This document shows positions 25,001 to 34,062 of a stretch of 41,553 nucleotides of DNA, piece by piece. Position 1 is the first letter of the stretch, and each line of letters opens with the position of its first letter. The notes beneath the pieces are model-generated. The model was not told the DNA's origin. It worked only from the letters and a program-made list of their open reading frames with translations, and made no database searches. The position numbers and the translations under genes are program-made. Source of the stretch: Leuconostoc lactis KCTC 3528 = DSM 20202 (GTDB lineage Bacteria; Bacillota; Bacilli; Lactobacillales; Lactobacillaceae); the NCBI RefSeq assembly GCF_014651235.1, contig NZ_BMWM01000015.1, positions 1-41,553 of the forward strand. Reading direction: 5' to 3'.

Positions 25001-26473
25001 TTAGCCAACAACAATTCGTAGCCACCCTTTGAATTGTCAACCGTATAATTTTGTGTATTGGTTTGGTTCGTTGGGGTGCGATTGAGTAAGCGGAAATCAG
25101 AATTTGTATCTGGGGTGAGGGGGCTGTTCACAAACGTCAAGGCACCCTTTTGTAAATGATCGCTGTTTGGATCTTCACTAGTTTGGTTCCATTGAGGTTG
25201 TGTTGTGATGAAGTTTGCCATCGCCGTCTTCAACCAGTCTGTGCTATTTGTCAAACCAATCTTTGTTTCGATGGCTTGTTGCAAAGTTTCACTGGCCTTG
25301 TTCAAGGCGACTTGATCATCTTGAAGGGTATAAGAGGTTGGATTTTCGACAAGGCCAAGTTGTGACATGTAATTCAAGTAGTTGACTTGCGTTTGCTTAT
25401 CAGGCCACCAAACCGACAAAATTGGTCGCATGTCCGTGGCTGTTGAAGCTTCCCACTTGTTACCATCGCGCAAAATGTCGGTTGGACGATACCAAGATGA
25501 TGCTGTCAAATAACCATCAAGGTTATCAAAGTCCGCACTGGCAGTGCTGTGCACGGCGTTGTGGGCCGTGTAGTCGTCATTTTGGGCAGTCAAACCTTCC
25601 GTAATTTGTGATGTAGTTGCTGACACTTCTTGACCAGTTGTGGCATCAAATGTCCGCATTTGGCCGTCAATTTCGCCAGCATAGCCTTTCTTCAGTTGAC
25701 CCGCAGCGTCGAAATAATAATTGTGACCAGCGATACTCGTCACGCCGATTGCAGCTTGACCGTTAGCGCCAAAGTAATAAGTTTGGCCGTCAGCGGCCGT
25801 GTAGAAGTCACTGAAGATTTGTTCACCTTGGGTGTTGAAAGCCACTGTTTGGCCGGCAACGTGTTGCAACCCAGTCAAGGCGTTACCCGTGTTAGCGTCA
25901 AAATAGTAAGTCTTGCCGTTTTCTGTGACGTAGGCGCCCTTGGTTTGACGGCCAGTGGTATCAAAGTATTGCAAGTGACCCGCGATGGTCGTTAAGCCTT
26001 TAGCATAGGATTGATCAGCATTAACATAGTACCAAGCACCAGCTTTTTCCACATAGCCGGTTTGAGGGGCTGGGGTAGTGTCAGCTGCTGGTTGTTGCGG
26101 TTGCTCAGTCGTTGTTGCGGTTGTGGCAGGTTGTGGCAGGTTGTGCCGGTGTTGGGGCTACTGGCGCTACTGGCGTAGTAGGCACGACAGGTGTTTGTTG
26201 TGTCGTTGTACTGCTGGCGTCGGCCTGAGCAGCTGTTGTTGTCGCTGCAGCAGTCGTCGGCGTTGTCGTTGTAGTTGTCGCTGACGCTGCGGCTTCTGGT
26301 GCTGGTGCCGTCACTATCACCTGTGAACTGGTTGTGTTTTGGCTACTATCAGCTGAAGCAGTCGTTGACCCTGCGACAAAGGCTAGGGCAGCACCGGCTG
26401 TGATGACACCACCGACGACCCAGTTTTTACCGGCTTTATAAAGTTTTTTTCTAACTTGTGTTGCGTTTTCCAA
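22006..26473 (-). pseudogene. GH70 dextransucrase, frameshifted near the N-terminus
   Basis: Secreted glucansucrase making dextran from sucrose. First frame (26473-26105): TTG start with GGGAG upstream, KxYKxGKxW signal (KLYKAGKNW) and a Thr/Ala/Pro-rich region. It then stops, and the rest lies in another frame: N-terminal glucan-binding repeats, the (beta/alpha)8 core and C-terminal YG-type repeats. Catalytic motifs are intact: [11 protein letters not shown] with the nucleophile Asp (about 523), [11 protein letters not shown] with the acid/base Glu (about 568), [10 protein letters not shown] with the stabilising Asp (about 638), and [11 protein letters not shown] after that Asp indicates alpha-1,6 linkage. 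The break is a 10-bp tandem duplication at 26121-26140; one unit fewer restores a 1485-residue protein. Could be a reversible off-state, a pseudogene or an assembly fault. A TATAAT is at 26521-26526 (-). Confidence 0.9.
26121..26140. repeat. 10-bp tandem repeat causing the dextransucrase frameshift
   Basis: Two exact adjacent copies of TTGTGGCAGG (26121-26130, 26131-26140), followed by a partial third (TTGTG). The frames on the two sides differ by one base (421 bases between the two reference starts), and removing 10 leaves 411, a multiple of three. Confidence 0.9.
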
Positions 26474-26802
26474 TATTCTTTTCTCCCATTAACGATTTGT
26501 GTTATAGCGAACAAGAGAGAATTATAACGGAGCAAATGTTAAACGTATATCTTTTTACAAACGATTAACAATTGCTTAAGAAGTATCAAAAAAGTAATAG
26601 AAAAAAATAAACTTTTTAAGAATTTGCCGAAAAAAAGCCAGCGCAATCAGTGGAAGCGCTATAATGGGGGATGTTGTTGTCTAATTTAGCATTAATAGAT
26701 CGAATTTGTGAAAAAATACGTTTTTGTTTATGTTAAAATATAAAAAGTTGTGCCTTTTTTTGAAAAAGGCTAAAAATTCAATCAGCTTAGGGGTGATATG
26801 TT
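26474..26802. promoter_or_regulatory. Divergent control region of dextransucrase and ClC gene
   Basis: No gene. It holds, on the + strand, TGGAAGCGCTATAA at 26651-26664, a 12-of-14 match to the catabolite-response element (TGWAANCGNTNWCA), overlapping a TATAAT at 26660-26665; a perfect 8-bp hairpin GCCTTTTT/AAAAAGGC about 35 bases before the ClC start; and a GGGGTGAT ribosome site. On the - strand a TATAAT (26526-26521) could serve dextransucrase, with no clear -35 box. Confidence 0.45.
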
Positions 26803-28107
26803 ATGGAAACTCAGTTATCATCAAAAAACCCTTATCAGACACCATGGTTTAAAAAAAATACGAGTATACTGGTACTCTCTACCATTGTTTTGGGGATAAT
26901 GTCGGGCGTGGGGGCGCTCGTTTTGTCGTTCTTTTTAGAAAGCGTTGAGCAGCTATTTTTAGGTTATGGTGAAACGGCTAAAATGCCAGCACCGATAACG
27001 ACAGTGCCTTTAGTGCGACTACTATCGGTTGTCATAGGTGGTATGATTGCTGCCTTTTTTTGGTGGCTCTTACGGACGAAAATGACCCCAACGGTCAGTG
27101 TCAACAAAGCGCTTGCTGGGGAAAAGATGCCTTTTTGGCAAACTATATTGCATGACTTTACCCAGATCTTTTATGTTGGAACGGGTGGTTCAGTTGGTCG
27201 TGAATTGGCGCCTCGTGAAGTCGGTGCCGTAATGGCTGAAAGGTGGACAGCATTCTTGTCCCGTCATCACATCGAACCACTTTCCAGTGATGATCGCCGA
27301 CTATTAATTGCTTCAGCCGCTGGCGCCAGTTTTGCCGGTATCTATATTGCACCCATTACGGGGATGCTGTTTGCCGTTGAAATCATGTATAAAAAATATG
27401 ATTTAAAAGCAATTGGCGTGAGCTTGGCGATGTCAACCATCGCTATGGGAATTGGGTCATTAGTGAAGGGATTTAACCCTTATTATTTACTGGATAATGT
27501 GAAATTCCCTGTTGGCAGTGTCTTGTTTGTGATTATTTTGGCACCGTTGTGCGGCTTTGCGGGTAGCTGGTTTAGAAAATGCTTCCGATGGGCTGAAAAA
27601 AATCAGACTCAGACACGTCATATTTTATGGCAATTACCTGTTGTCTCACTCTTAACGGGTAGCATTGCTTACTTCTTCCCAGAAATTATGGGTAATGGTC
27701 GGTCACTGGCACAGTTAGCAATTGGCGGTAGTGCGCGTTATCAGCAAATTATCATTGTGTTATTGGTTGGTGCGGGCTTAAAGGCTATTGTGACAGTTTT
27801 GACTATTCGGTCGGGCGCATCCGGTGGTACATTGACACCATCAATTTCAATTGGTGGCGCTTTAGGCGCGGTTGTTGGTTGGGTACTTTCTTACTGGATC
27901 CCAGGCGTTAACATTGGTCAAGGGGCGATTTTAGGTGCTGGTACGTTGTTGGCCGCTTCACAACAAGCACCGCTGGCGGCCATGTTTATGTTGATTGAAA
28001 TCACGCATCTGGATGGTTCAGCGATTCTACCATTAACGATTGGTATTTTAATTGCGACTGCTGTATCGCGTCTCGTGTTACAACCTAAAACCAGTAAAAA
28101 AGCCTGA
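26803..28107 (+). CDS. ClC-family chloride channel/antiporter
   Basis: Anion-transporting membrane protein of 434 residues with the ClC fold (about 10-11 membrane helices in the trace). Seen: GTGGSVGRELAPREVGAVM (about residues 126-144), equivalent to the GREGP anion-site motif but with APRE, and RSGASGGTLTPSISIGGALG (about 338-357) for the GxFxP motif. It lacks the features of fluoride-specific CLC-F proteins. No CBS domains. In lactic acid bacteria such proteins may aid acid or halide tolerance. Monocistronic; a long leader with a small hairpin precedes it. Confidence 0.88.
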   Translation: METQLSSKNPYQTPWFKKNTSILVLSTIVLGIMSGVGALVLSFFLESVEQLFLGYGETAKMPAPITTVPLVRLLSVVIGGMIAAFFWWLLRTKMTPTVSVNKALAGEKMPFWQTILHDFTQIFYVGTGGSVGRELAPREVGAVMAERWTAFLSRHHIEPLSSDDRRLLIASAAGASFAGIYIAPITGMLFAVEIMYKKYDLKAIGVSLAMSTIAMGIGSLVKGFNPYYLLDNVKFPVGSVLFVIILAPLCGFAGSWFRKCFRWAEKNQTQTRHILWQLPVVSLLTGSIAYFFPEIMGNGRSLAQLAIGGSARYQQIIIVLLVGAGLKAIVTVLTIRSGASGGTLTPSISIGGALGAVVGWVLSYWIPGVNIGQGAILGAGTLLAASQQAPLAAMFMLIEITHLDGSAILPLTIGILIATAVSRLVLQPKTSKKA

Positions 28108-28128
28108 CACATCGTGTCAGGCTTTTTT
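28096..28128. terminator. Bidirectional terminator
   Basis: 15-base perfect arms (28096-28110, 28114-28128; core GCCTGACAC/GTGTCAGGC) around ATC, with A/T runs. Shared by the ClC gene (+) and the VOC gene (-). Confidence 0.92.
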
Positions 28129-28459
28129 ACTGGTTGGCTTCAATGGTAATCAGATTACCTTCAGAATCTTTGATTTTAATGGCGATCTTGTTGCCAAAAC
28201 GTGCTTCGGGTTCACCGACTAACGTCACAAAGTTATTTTTCAAATGCTTTTGCAAGTCTACTTGGTGATCTCGGACCAATAATTCGAGTTGATCGGTTGG
28301 CTCACCCGTTACAAAAACAATATCTTCGCCATCGAGTGTTAAATGGCGGCCGGATTGATGGCCTGATTGGGGCAAGTCAAAAACATCGCGCCAAAAACGG
28401 TAGGCACGGTTCGTATCAGTTGCTGGAATTTTTTTAATGTTTAATTTACGTGGTTTCAT
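28127..28459 (-). CDS. VOC (glyoxalase/bleomycin-resistance-like) protein
   Basis: The 110 residues fit one or two beta-alpha-beta-beta-beta units: ATDTNRAYRFWRDVFDLP at the start and KIAIKIKDSEGNLITIEAN at the end (usual DPdGnxiel position). Metal ligands cannot be placed with confidence, so enzyme activity is not assigned. The next gene upstream on the same strand is an MFS transporter 24 bases away, so the two probably share a transcript. Confidence 0.7.
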   Translation of the reverse strand: MKPRKLNIKKIPATDTNRAYRFWRDVFDLPQSGHQSGRHLTLDGEDIVFVTGEPTDQLELLVRDHQVDLQKHLKNNFVTLVGEPEARFGNKIAIKIKDSEGNLITIEANQ

Positions 28460-28483
28460 ATTAATAAGTATAGCTGAATTTCA

Positions 28484-29743
28484 CTAATTTTCAACTCGTT
28501 CCAGGTCACGCTGGCGGGTGTAAATCGTATAGCCAACGATAATGAATAACAAGGTTGACATGGTCAACCAAGCAAAACTGGGTGTGATGACATTGGCTAA
28601 GCTGAGAAATAAGAGTTGGCCCAATGGTGCGGTGGCGAGGACTAAAGTATTGATCAGACCGCCAACACTGGCTAAACGATCAGGTGCGACACGTTGCATC
28701 ATAATAGCCCCAATCCGTGGATTAATTTTAGCAGAAACATAGCCGATACCGGCGATTAGGAGCAACCAGACAAGACGGTTTGGCCAAATACTTGGCACCA
28801 AGCCTAGTAATAGTAATAGGCCGCAAGCTGTCCCAATTAATTGCTTAGTGGTCATATTCTGAAAAATATCATGTACCACAATGGAACCCAGTAACATGCT
28901 GACGGTTTCCACAGCGCCAAATATGGCCACGGTAGTGCCAAAATTACCAATCATAAGCTGATGCATTTGTAATAAAGTTAAATTAAACAGGCCAGCTAAT
29001 GATGTACTCACAAAGTTAACAGCGGCAGCAAGTACAATAAGTTGGAAAAAGAGATGATCACGGTAGACTGACATAAAGGTAATGTTGAAATCAGAAAACA
29101 GTGTGGTTCGGGAACGGTGGGCGAGATTTTGGCTAATTTGGTGCTGGGCCTCGGTAAAATACGACTGGTGGGTGGTCATCACGAGCCATGCAATGATAAA
29201 CAGTAAAGCATTAATGAAACTGAATACGGCCGCGTTGTTGTTTAAGAGGCTAAACAAGCCAGCGCCGAAAAAACCACCAATCATGGCCATGGTAATACTA
29301 ACGGCTTGTTCGAGACTCATGGCGGTCTGCATGTTCTTTTGAGCTAAAATATAGCGTGAGATAGGCTTCATCAATAAATTGCTATAAAGCCCTAAAATAT
29401 CATTGATAAAAATTAAGCACAGCAACACAATGAAGGTCATGGCATGGGTTTCATAGGCAAATAGTAAGCCGGACATCACCAGAAAAATAGTGGCTTGGGT
29501 ACGTCTGGTGATTGACCAAGCGCGCAAATGATCGTGCGTTTTGTCGGCTAAATTGCCTAGTAAAATGGCAAATAGGTTAGGTAAAAAGGTGATGAACGCG
29601 ACAGCGGTGACTGCTAAAGTGGCATGAGGACGTGATGCTGCGATCATGAGAAAAACAATGTTAAACAGACTAGTGCCTAAATTATTAAATAGTTGGGCGG
29701 TGATCGTGATGCGAAAAGCGCGATTGCTTTTAAGTAATGTCAT
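28484..29743 (-). CDS. MFS efflux-type transporter
   Basis: Major facilitator of 419 residues with about 12 helices; the inter-helix loop GNLADKTHDHLRAW is a degenerate form of the MFS motif A, and the layout resembles macrolide/drug efflux proteins. Substrate unknown. GGAG precedes the ATG. It is divergent from an Rgg-type regulator with 95 bases between, so regulation by that protein is likely. Confidence 0.82.
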   Translation of the reverse strand: MTLLKSNRAFRITITAQLFNNLGTSLFNIVFLMIAASRPHATLAVTAVAFITFLPNLFAILLGNLADKTHDHLRAWSITRRTQATIFLVMSGLLFAYETHAMTFIVLLCLIFINDILGLYSNLLMKPISRYILAQKNMQTAMSLEQAVSITMAMIGGFFGAGLFSLLNNNAAVFSFINALLFIIAWLVMTTHQSYFTEAQHQISQNLAHRSRTTLFSDFNITFMSVYRDHLFFQLIVLAAAVNFVSTSLAGLFNLTLLQMHQLMIGNFGTTVAIFGAVETVSMLLGSIVVHDIFQNMTTKQLIGTACGLLLLLGLVPSIWPNRLVWLLLIAGIGYVSAKINPRIGAIMMQRVAPDRLASVGGLINTLVLATAPLGQLLFLSLANVITPSFAWLTMSTLLFIIVGYTIYTRQRDLERVEN

Positions 29744-29838
29744 ATGTTTTGCTCCTTTGAATTGTGTAAATTCATTTTATCCAGTAAACTGAACAACAAA
29801 TCAAAAAGCGAATATATGCTACTTTCTGGCGGTGACAA

Positions 29839-30795
29839 ATGGATTACGGGGCAACATTTAAAAGAATACGTGAAGACAAAGGGTTAAAAATTGTTGATTT
29901 AGAACAAGAAAACATCTCACGCTCACTCATTGGCAAATTTGAAAAAGGGCAATCACGGCTATCAGCAGACCGATTGGATCGCTTATTAGCTGACATGGGT
30001 GTGAGTCATGATGAATTCTTATTTCTTGGTGGGGAACCTGGGGATAATTATATGTACACGTTGTTGTATGAGATGGGGGTGCAGTCTGGTAAAATACGCG
30101 AACGCCAGCAACTGGATCGGATGATTGCGCGGGCGACCCGTGATTTGACAAGTGGTCGTGGTGGCTTAAGTGCCAGATTTATGCGTGATTTTGGTCTGTT
30201 GATCAAAATCGGCCTGACAGCCGAAGATGATGGGGTCAAAAAGGAGATGTATGAGTATCCTGGTGTTCAGCAACATGTTAAACCAGCCGTACAATTTTTA
30301 AAAAAGGCGGAAACATGGGGACGGTTGGAACTTGATTTATTTACCCTTTTTTATATTGGCATGCAGCCGGATGATCTGCTTGTCTTGGGACGATTGGCAA
30401 TTCAACGGGCACGGGTCTACACGGCACTAAGATCTGAGAAAAAGCGGTTAGTTGATATTATTCACACGGCATTTAACGGCCTAATGTATGTTGATCAAGC
30501 GGGGGCAGCTGAGATGTTAGCCCTTGAAGCACAAGTCATTCAGGCAGCCGATGAGTTTATGATTGATTGGACGAGTGAACGGTTGCGTTTACGCTTAGAT
30601 GAAGGGTTACTGATGATGTTGCAGGGCCAAGTTACGGCTGGGTATGAACAGATCATGTCAGTGGTTTCAGTCTATGAGATGATTGGCATGCAGGAAATGG
30701 CTAATTTTACACGCCAAACGATTGCCCAAACAAAATCGGCCATTGAATCCAACCAGCGGGATAAAATACCACATATTTACTCAATGTTGATTTAA
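29839..30795 (+). CDS. Rgg/MutR-family (RRNPP) regulator
   Basis: Regulator of 318 residues: N-terminal helix-turn-helix (GATFKRIREDKGLKIVDLEQ, then SRSLIGKFEKGQSRLSADRLDRLL, residues 4-50) and a long helical C-terminal domain as in Rgg/GadR/MutR proteins, which often bind short peptides. No hydrophobic pheromone ORF is visible beside it. Divergent MFS gene is its likely target. The ABC-F gene starts 20 bases downstream. Confidence 0.88.
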   Translation: MDYGATFKRIREDKGLKIVDLEQENISRSLIGKFEKGQSRLSADRLDRLLADMGVSHDEFLFLGGEPGDNYMYTLLYEMGVQSGKIRERQQLDRMIARATRDLTSGRGGLSARFMRDFGLLIKIGLTAEDDGVKKEMYEYPGVQQHVKPAVQFLKKAETWGRLELDLFTLFYIGMQPDDLLVLGRLAIQRARVYTALRSEKKRLVDIIHTAFNGLMYVDQAGAAEMLALEAQVIQAADEFMIDWTSERLRLRLDEGLLMMLQGQVTAGYEQIMSVVSVYEMIGMQEMANFTRQTIAQTKSAIESNQRDKIPHIYSMLI

Positions 30796-30815
30796 AGTAT
30801 GGTAAACTTAAACTT

Positions 30816-32372
30816 ATGGCATTATTAGAAGTCAGTGGCCTTACAATGGCCTACGCAGAAAAAACTTTATATGAAGACGCAGCCTTTGAACTACAACAAG
30901 GCGAACACATGGGGATTGTTGGTCAAAATGGTGCCGGCAAGTCAACCTTAATTAAGATTATTACCGGACAAGAATTACCCTTGTCTGGGAAAATCGACTG
31001 GCAAAAAGGCTTAAAAATTGGCTATTTGGACCAGTATGCTGAAATTCCTGACGGCATGAATTTGGTTGATTTTTTGCACACTGCTTATCAAGACTTATAT
31101 GATAAGCAAGACCGCATTACCGAACTCTACAATGAGTACGCGGAAACCATGAACGACAAGTTGTTGGATCGCGCTGGTCGCATGCAAGAAGAGCTGGATG
31201 CTGCCGGTTTTTATGATGTGGATACGCAAATCGAACGCGTTATCTCCGGTTTGGGCTTAGAAGCTATCGGTCGTGATCGTGAATTGGAACAAATGTCTGG
31301 TGGCCAACGTGCCAAAGTCATTTTGGCCAAGTTGTTGCTGGAAAATGATGACGTCATCATTTTGGATGAGCCGACGAACTATCTGGACGTTGCCCACATT
31401 GCGTGGTTGCAAGATTTCTTGCAAACCTATGAAGGCGCGGCTTTGATTATTTCCCATGACTTTGACTTTTTGGACAAAGTGACCAACGCGATTATTGATG
31501 TGTCATTTGGTAAGATTACCAAATATCGTGGCTCGTTCACGAAAGCGATGCGTCAAAAAGAAGAGCGTACGGAACAACAGTTGCGACAATATGAAAAGCA
31601 ACAGGGTGAAATTGAAAAGGCCCAAAAGTTTATCGCTAAGAACAAAGCGCGTGCCTCAACGTCAAAGCAAGCGAAGTCACGTGAAAAGATGCTGGCGCGC
31701 ATGGAAAAGATTGATCCACCGTCAGAAACATTACAAGCAAAATTCAATTTCCCTTATGTGAACTCACAATCTGCCAACGCATTGACAGTCAATGATTTGT
31801 CCGTCGGTTACGTGACCCCAGTCTTGGAGCCAGTAACTTTCTCAGTGACAACGGGACAAAAGATTGTCTTCAAAGGCTTTAACGGCGCGGGTAAGTCGAC
31901 ATTGATTAAGTCAATTCTCGGTGTGATTCCTGCCTTACACGGGACAGCTGAATTCTCACCGTCTGCCGTCGTTAACTACTTCGACCAAGACTTGGCATGG
32001 GATGATGACACAAAGACACCATTACAAGAAATGCAAGATCGTTTCCCAACGCTAGAACCAAAGGCGTTGCGGACCCGATTGGCTGCGGCAGGGATTAACG
32101 CTGAAAACGCGCAAAAGCCGTTGCAACAACTTTCTGGTGGTGAGCAGACAAAAGTGAAGTTGGCCATTATGGAAATGAAGCCAAGTAATTTCTTGATTTT
32201 AGATGAGCCAACCAACCATTTGGATGAAGGGACGAAAAATGCCCTACGGGCAGCGATTGACAAATTCCCAGGAAATGTCATCATCGTTTCCCACGAAGTC
32301 AGCTTTACAAAGGGCTTTGGTGACCGTGAATTAAACGTTGCGGCGCTATCCTATAAGAAAGAAACAGATTAG
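30816..32372 (+). CDS. ABC-F family ATPase (YbiT/YkpA-like)
   Basis: Soluble ribosome-associated ATPase with two nucleotide-binding domains in one chain (518 residues) and no membrane part. Walker A GQNGAGKST (about 37-45) and GFNGAGKST (about 353-361); signatures MSGGQRAK and LSGGEQTK; Walker B ILDEPTNYLD and ILDEPTNHLD. The linker between domains (about 235-310) is rich in Lys/Glu/Gln, the P-site tRNA interaction motif. Both sites look catalytically competent. Only a poor ribosome site precedes the ATG. birA follows one base after the stop. Confidence 0.92.
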   Translation: MALLEVSGLTMAYAEKTLYEDAAFELQQGEHMGIVGQNGAGKSTLIKIITGQELPLSGKIDWQKGLKIGYLDQYAEIPDGMNLVDFLHTAYQDLYDKQDRITELYNEYAETMNDKLLDRAGRMQEELDAAGFYDVDTQIERVISGLGLEAIGRDRELEQMSGGQRAKVILAKLLLENDDVIILDEPTNYLDVAHIAWLQDFLQTYEGAALIISHDFDFLDKVTNAIIDVSFGKITKYRGSFTKAMRQKEERTEQQLRQYEKQQGEIEKAQKFIAKNKARASTSKQAKSREKMLARMEKIDPPSETLQAKFNFPYVNSQSANALTVNDLSVGYVTPVLEPVTFSVTTGQKIVFKGFNGAGKSTLIKSILGVIPALHGTAEFSPSAVVNYFDQDLAWDDDTKTPLQEMQDRFPTLEPKALRTRLAAAGINAENAQKPLQQLSGGEQTKVKLAIMEMKPSNFLILDEPTNHLDEGTKNALRAAIDKFPGNVIIVSHEVSFTKGFGDRELNVAALSYKKETD

Positions 32373-32373
32373 T

Positions 32374-33117
32374 ATGGTGCAACTACTGACACAAAACAAC
32401 ATGCCGAAAAACATGACAGTTTTTGATGTGGTTGCGTCAACAATGATAAAGGGTCGAGACATGCTGAATACAGGCGTGGCTCGGCCTTTTGCTGTGGTTG
32501 CCAATCAACAAACTGCTGGGTACGGAAAATTCGGACGTCAATTTTTCTCACCGCGAGGGAGCGGTGTGTATATGACGTTTGTTTTTGACGTGCCAACTGG
32601 TAGCTTTGATGCCGGACTATTGACCACCGGTGTGGCCGCAACGATTGCGCGGGTCATTTTTGAAGTAACTGGTATTCAAGTAGCTATGAAATGGGTGAAT
32701 GATTTATATTATCAGGATCGCAAAATTGCTGGCATTCTTGCTGAGGGTATTCTGACCGCAGGTCAGCTCACGCAAGTCAGTATCGGTGTTGGTTTGAATA
32801 TTTTAGCCACGGTTGTGCCACCTGAACTGCGGGATAAAATCGGCGCACTTGATGTCGATGTGGATAAAAATAGGTTAGTCCGCCAGATTTTCACAGCTTT
32901 GCAAGCTGATTTTTCAGGTTATCAACAAGGGCAACATCTTGCCTATTACCAAGCACATGCTTATTTAACAGGCCGTTACGTGTCAGTACAAGTTGGGCAA
33001 ACGGTTATCACTGGTAAAATTGTTGGGGTTGGGCAATGTGGAGAATTACTACTAGTTGATGACAGTGGTAGTTCACATGCTTTGATGAGTGGCGAAGTAA
33101 CCAAAGTCAATTTTTAA
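32374..33117 (+). CDS. birA: Biotin--[acetyl-CoA-carboxylase] ligase, no DNA-binding domain
   Basis: Attaches biotin to carboxyl carrier proteins such as AccB. The 247 residues contain AGYGKFGRQFFSPRGSGVYMT (GRGRxGRxW-type biotinyl-AMP loop, about 46-67), MKWVNDLYYQDRKIAGILAE (KWPND motif, about 106-125) and a C-terminal SH3-like domain. There is no N-terminal helix-turn-helix, so it is a group I enzyme and not a repressor. ATG one base after the ABC-F stop, so translationally coupled. Confidence 0.92.
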   Translation: MVQLLTQNNMPKNMTVFDVVASTMIKGRDMLNTGVARPFAVVANQQTAGYGKFGRQFFSPRGSGVYMTFVFDVPTGSFDAGLLTTGVAATIARVIFEVTGIQVAMKWVNDLYYQDRKIAGILAEGILTAGQLTQVSIGVGLNILATVVPPELRDKIGALDVDVDKNRLVRQIFTALQADFSGYQQGQHLAYYQAHAYLTGRYVSVQVGQTVITGKIVGVGQCGELLLVDDSGSSHALMSGEVTKVNF

Positions 33118-33157
33118 TGTTGAATGATTCATCATAACGAACAGGACGGGAAATGTG

Positions 33158-33685
33158 ATGGGATTGCGATCAATTTTATTATTACCACGTATTAATCATG
33201 ACCTTGTCCATGACGTGAGACAACAGTATGATACGCTGTATCAGCATGTTGCGCCACACATCTCACTGGTTTTTCCTTTTGAGAGTGACATGTCAGACGA
33301 TACAGTGATACAGGTTGTCACGAATGTGATGCAGCATTTTTCGGCGTTTGATATCACATTGAACCGAGTTGCTGGTGAGCCTGACAATGGGTACGTTTGG
33401 CTAGTTATTGATCAAGGCGCTGCCATAATTACGGCTATGCATGATGCGTTATATCAGGCACCAATATTTGCTGCCCACCTGCGACAAGATATCCCCTATA
33501 TACCCCACATGACAATTGCACAAGGTGCGACACCAGAGCAGGCGCAACAGTTAATCGCAGCATTGGGTCAAACACCACTGACAATCATGACGACCATTGC
33601 GTCAGTGAGTGTGGAACATATCCTAAACAACAATGATTCAGATGTCTTCTGTCAGGTGGCATTGCGGTGTGCGCATGAAAATTAG
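33158..33685 (+). CDS. 2'-5' RNA ligase/2H phosphoesterase family protein
   Basis: LigT/2H phosphoesterase fold, 175 residues, with both HxS/T motifs: APHISLVFPF (about residue 34) and IPHMTIAQG (about 118). Such proteins act on cyclic phosphodiesters or RNA ends; the true substrate is unknown. The ATG at 33158 is preferred over the GTG before it, with ACGGGA upstream. The last codons overlap the start of a decayed kinase gene (ATG at 33675). Confidence 0.85.
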   Translation: MGLRSILLLPRINHDLVHDVRQQYDTLYQHVAPHISLVFPFESDMSDDTVIQVVTNVMQHFSAFDITLNRVAGEPDNGYVWLVIDQGAAIITAMHDALYQAPIFAAHLRQDIPYIPHMTIAQGATPEQAQQLIAALGQTPLTIMTTIASVSVEHILNNNDSDVFCQVALRCAHEN

Positions 33686-33830
33686 ATTTATTGGTCCTGC
33701 TGGTAGTGGTAAGACAACATTGGCTAATCAAATCAGTGTACGTACGGAACTGCCAGTAACGTCCTTGGGTGAGCTTAACTGGGAGTGACTGGCCACTGGA
33801 GATCGACAGTGGTTAAAACAGTCATTTTAA
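33675..33830 (+). pseudogene. Remnant of a P-loop kinase (FlaR/topology-modulation type)
   Basis: ATG at 33675 reads MKIRFIGPAGSGKTTLANQI, a Walker A motif, through GELNWE and a TGA at 33786. The same frame continues LATGDRQWLKQSF to TAA at 33830. Relatives are about 170-190 residues, so more than two thirds is gone. It overlaps the 2H phosphoesterase end, a coupled-gene arrangement, and its 3' part has been replaced by the promoter of the lysine riboswitch. Confidence 0.7.
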
Positions 33831-33836
33831 ATGCAT

Positions 33837-33865
33837 TTGACAAAATAAAAGTATTAGAATAAAAT
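33837..33865 (+). promoter_or_regulatory. Promoter of the lysine riboswitch operon
   Basis: TTGACA (33837-33842), 17-base spacer, TAAAAT (33860-33865), about 15 bases before the aptamer. Confidence 0.8.
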
Positions 33866-33879
33866 AAAAACAATGAGAA

Positions 33880-34040
33880 AATCATAGAGGTTGCCATAGA
33901 CAAGAGTCACTTGTGGAGTATTGATAGATACGCTGAAGCAAGCAAAAGGGGATGTGGCCGAAGCGTTGGCACTATCATGTCAGTTAGCTGGGCCATTGGT
34001 TAAGAGCCAATGGACTGTCGCGGATGCGGGGTGCTATGAC
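33880..34040 (+). promoter_or_regulatory. Lysine riboswitch (L-box)
   Basis: Conserved core elements appear in order: AGAGGTTGCCATAGACAAGA, GTCACTTG, AAAGGGGATGTGGCCGAAGC, CAGTTAGCTGGGCC and TGGACTGTC. The outer stem pairs TCATAG (33882-33887) with CTATGA (34034-34039). Lysine binding would favour the terminator just downstream and turn off alr-asd. Confidence 0.92.
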
Positions 34041-34062
34041 GGAGATAAGCGTTTTTTATTGC

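Noticed and set aside
26078..26284. 68-codon Cys/Arg-rich ORF on the plus strand
   Set aside because: Antisense shadow of the Thr/Ala-rich linker of dextransucrase.
26752..26802. Fluoride riboswitch before the ClC gene
   Set aside because: Only a simple 8-bp hairpin is present; the conserved GGNGATGG-type core is missing and the protein is not CLC-F type.
29817..29888. 23-codon ORF overlapping the rgg start, considered as a pheromone gene
   Set aside because: The peptide is polar, has no hydrophobic C-terminus and overlaps the regulator start.
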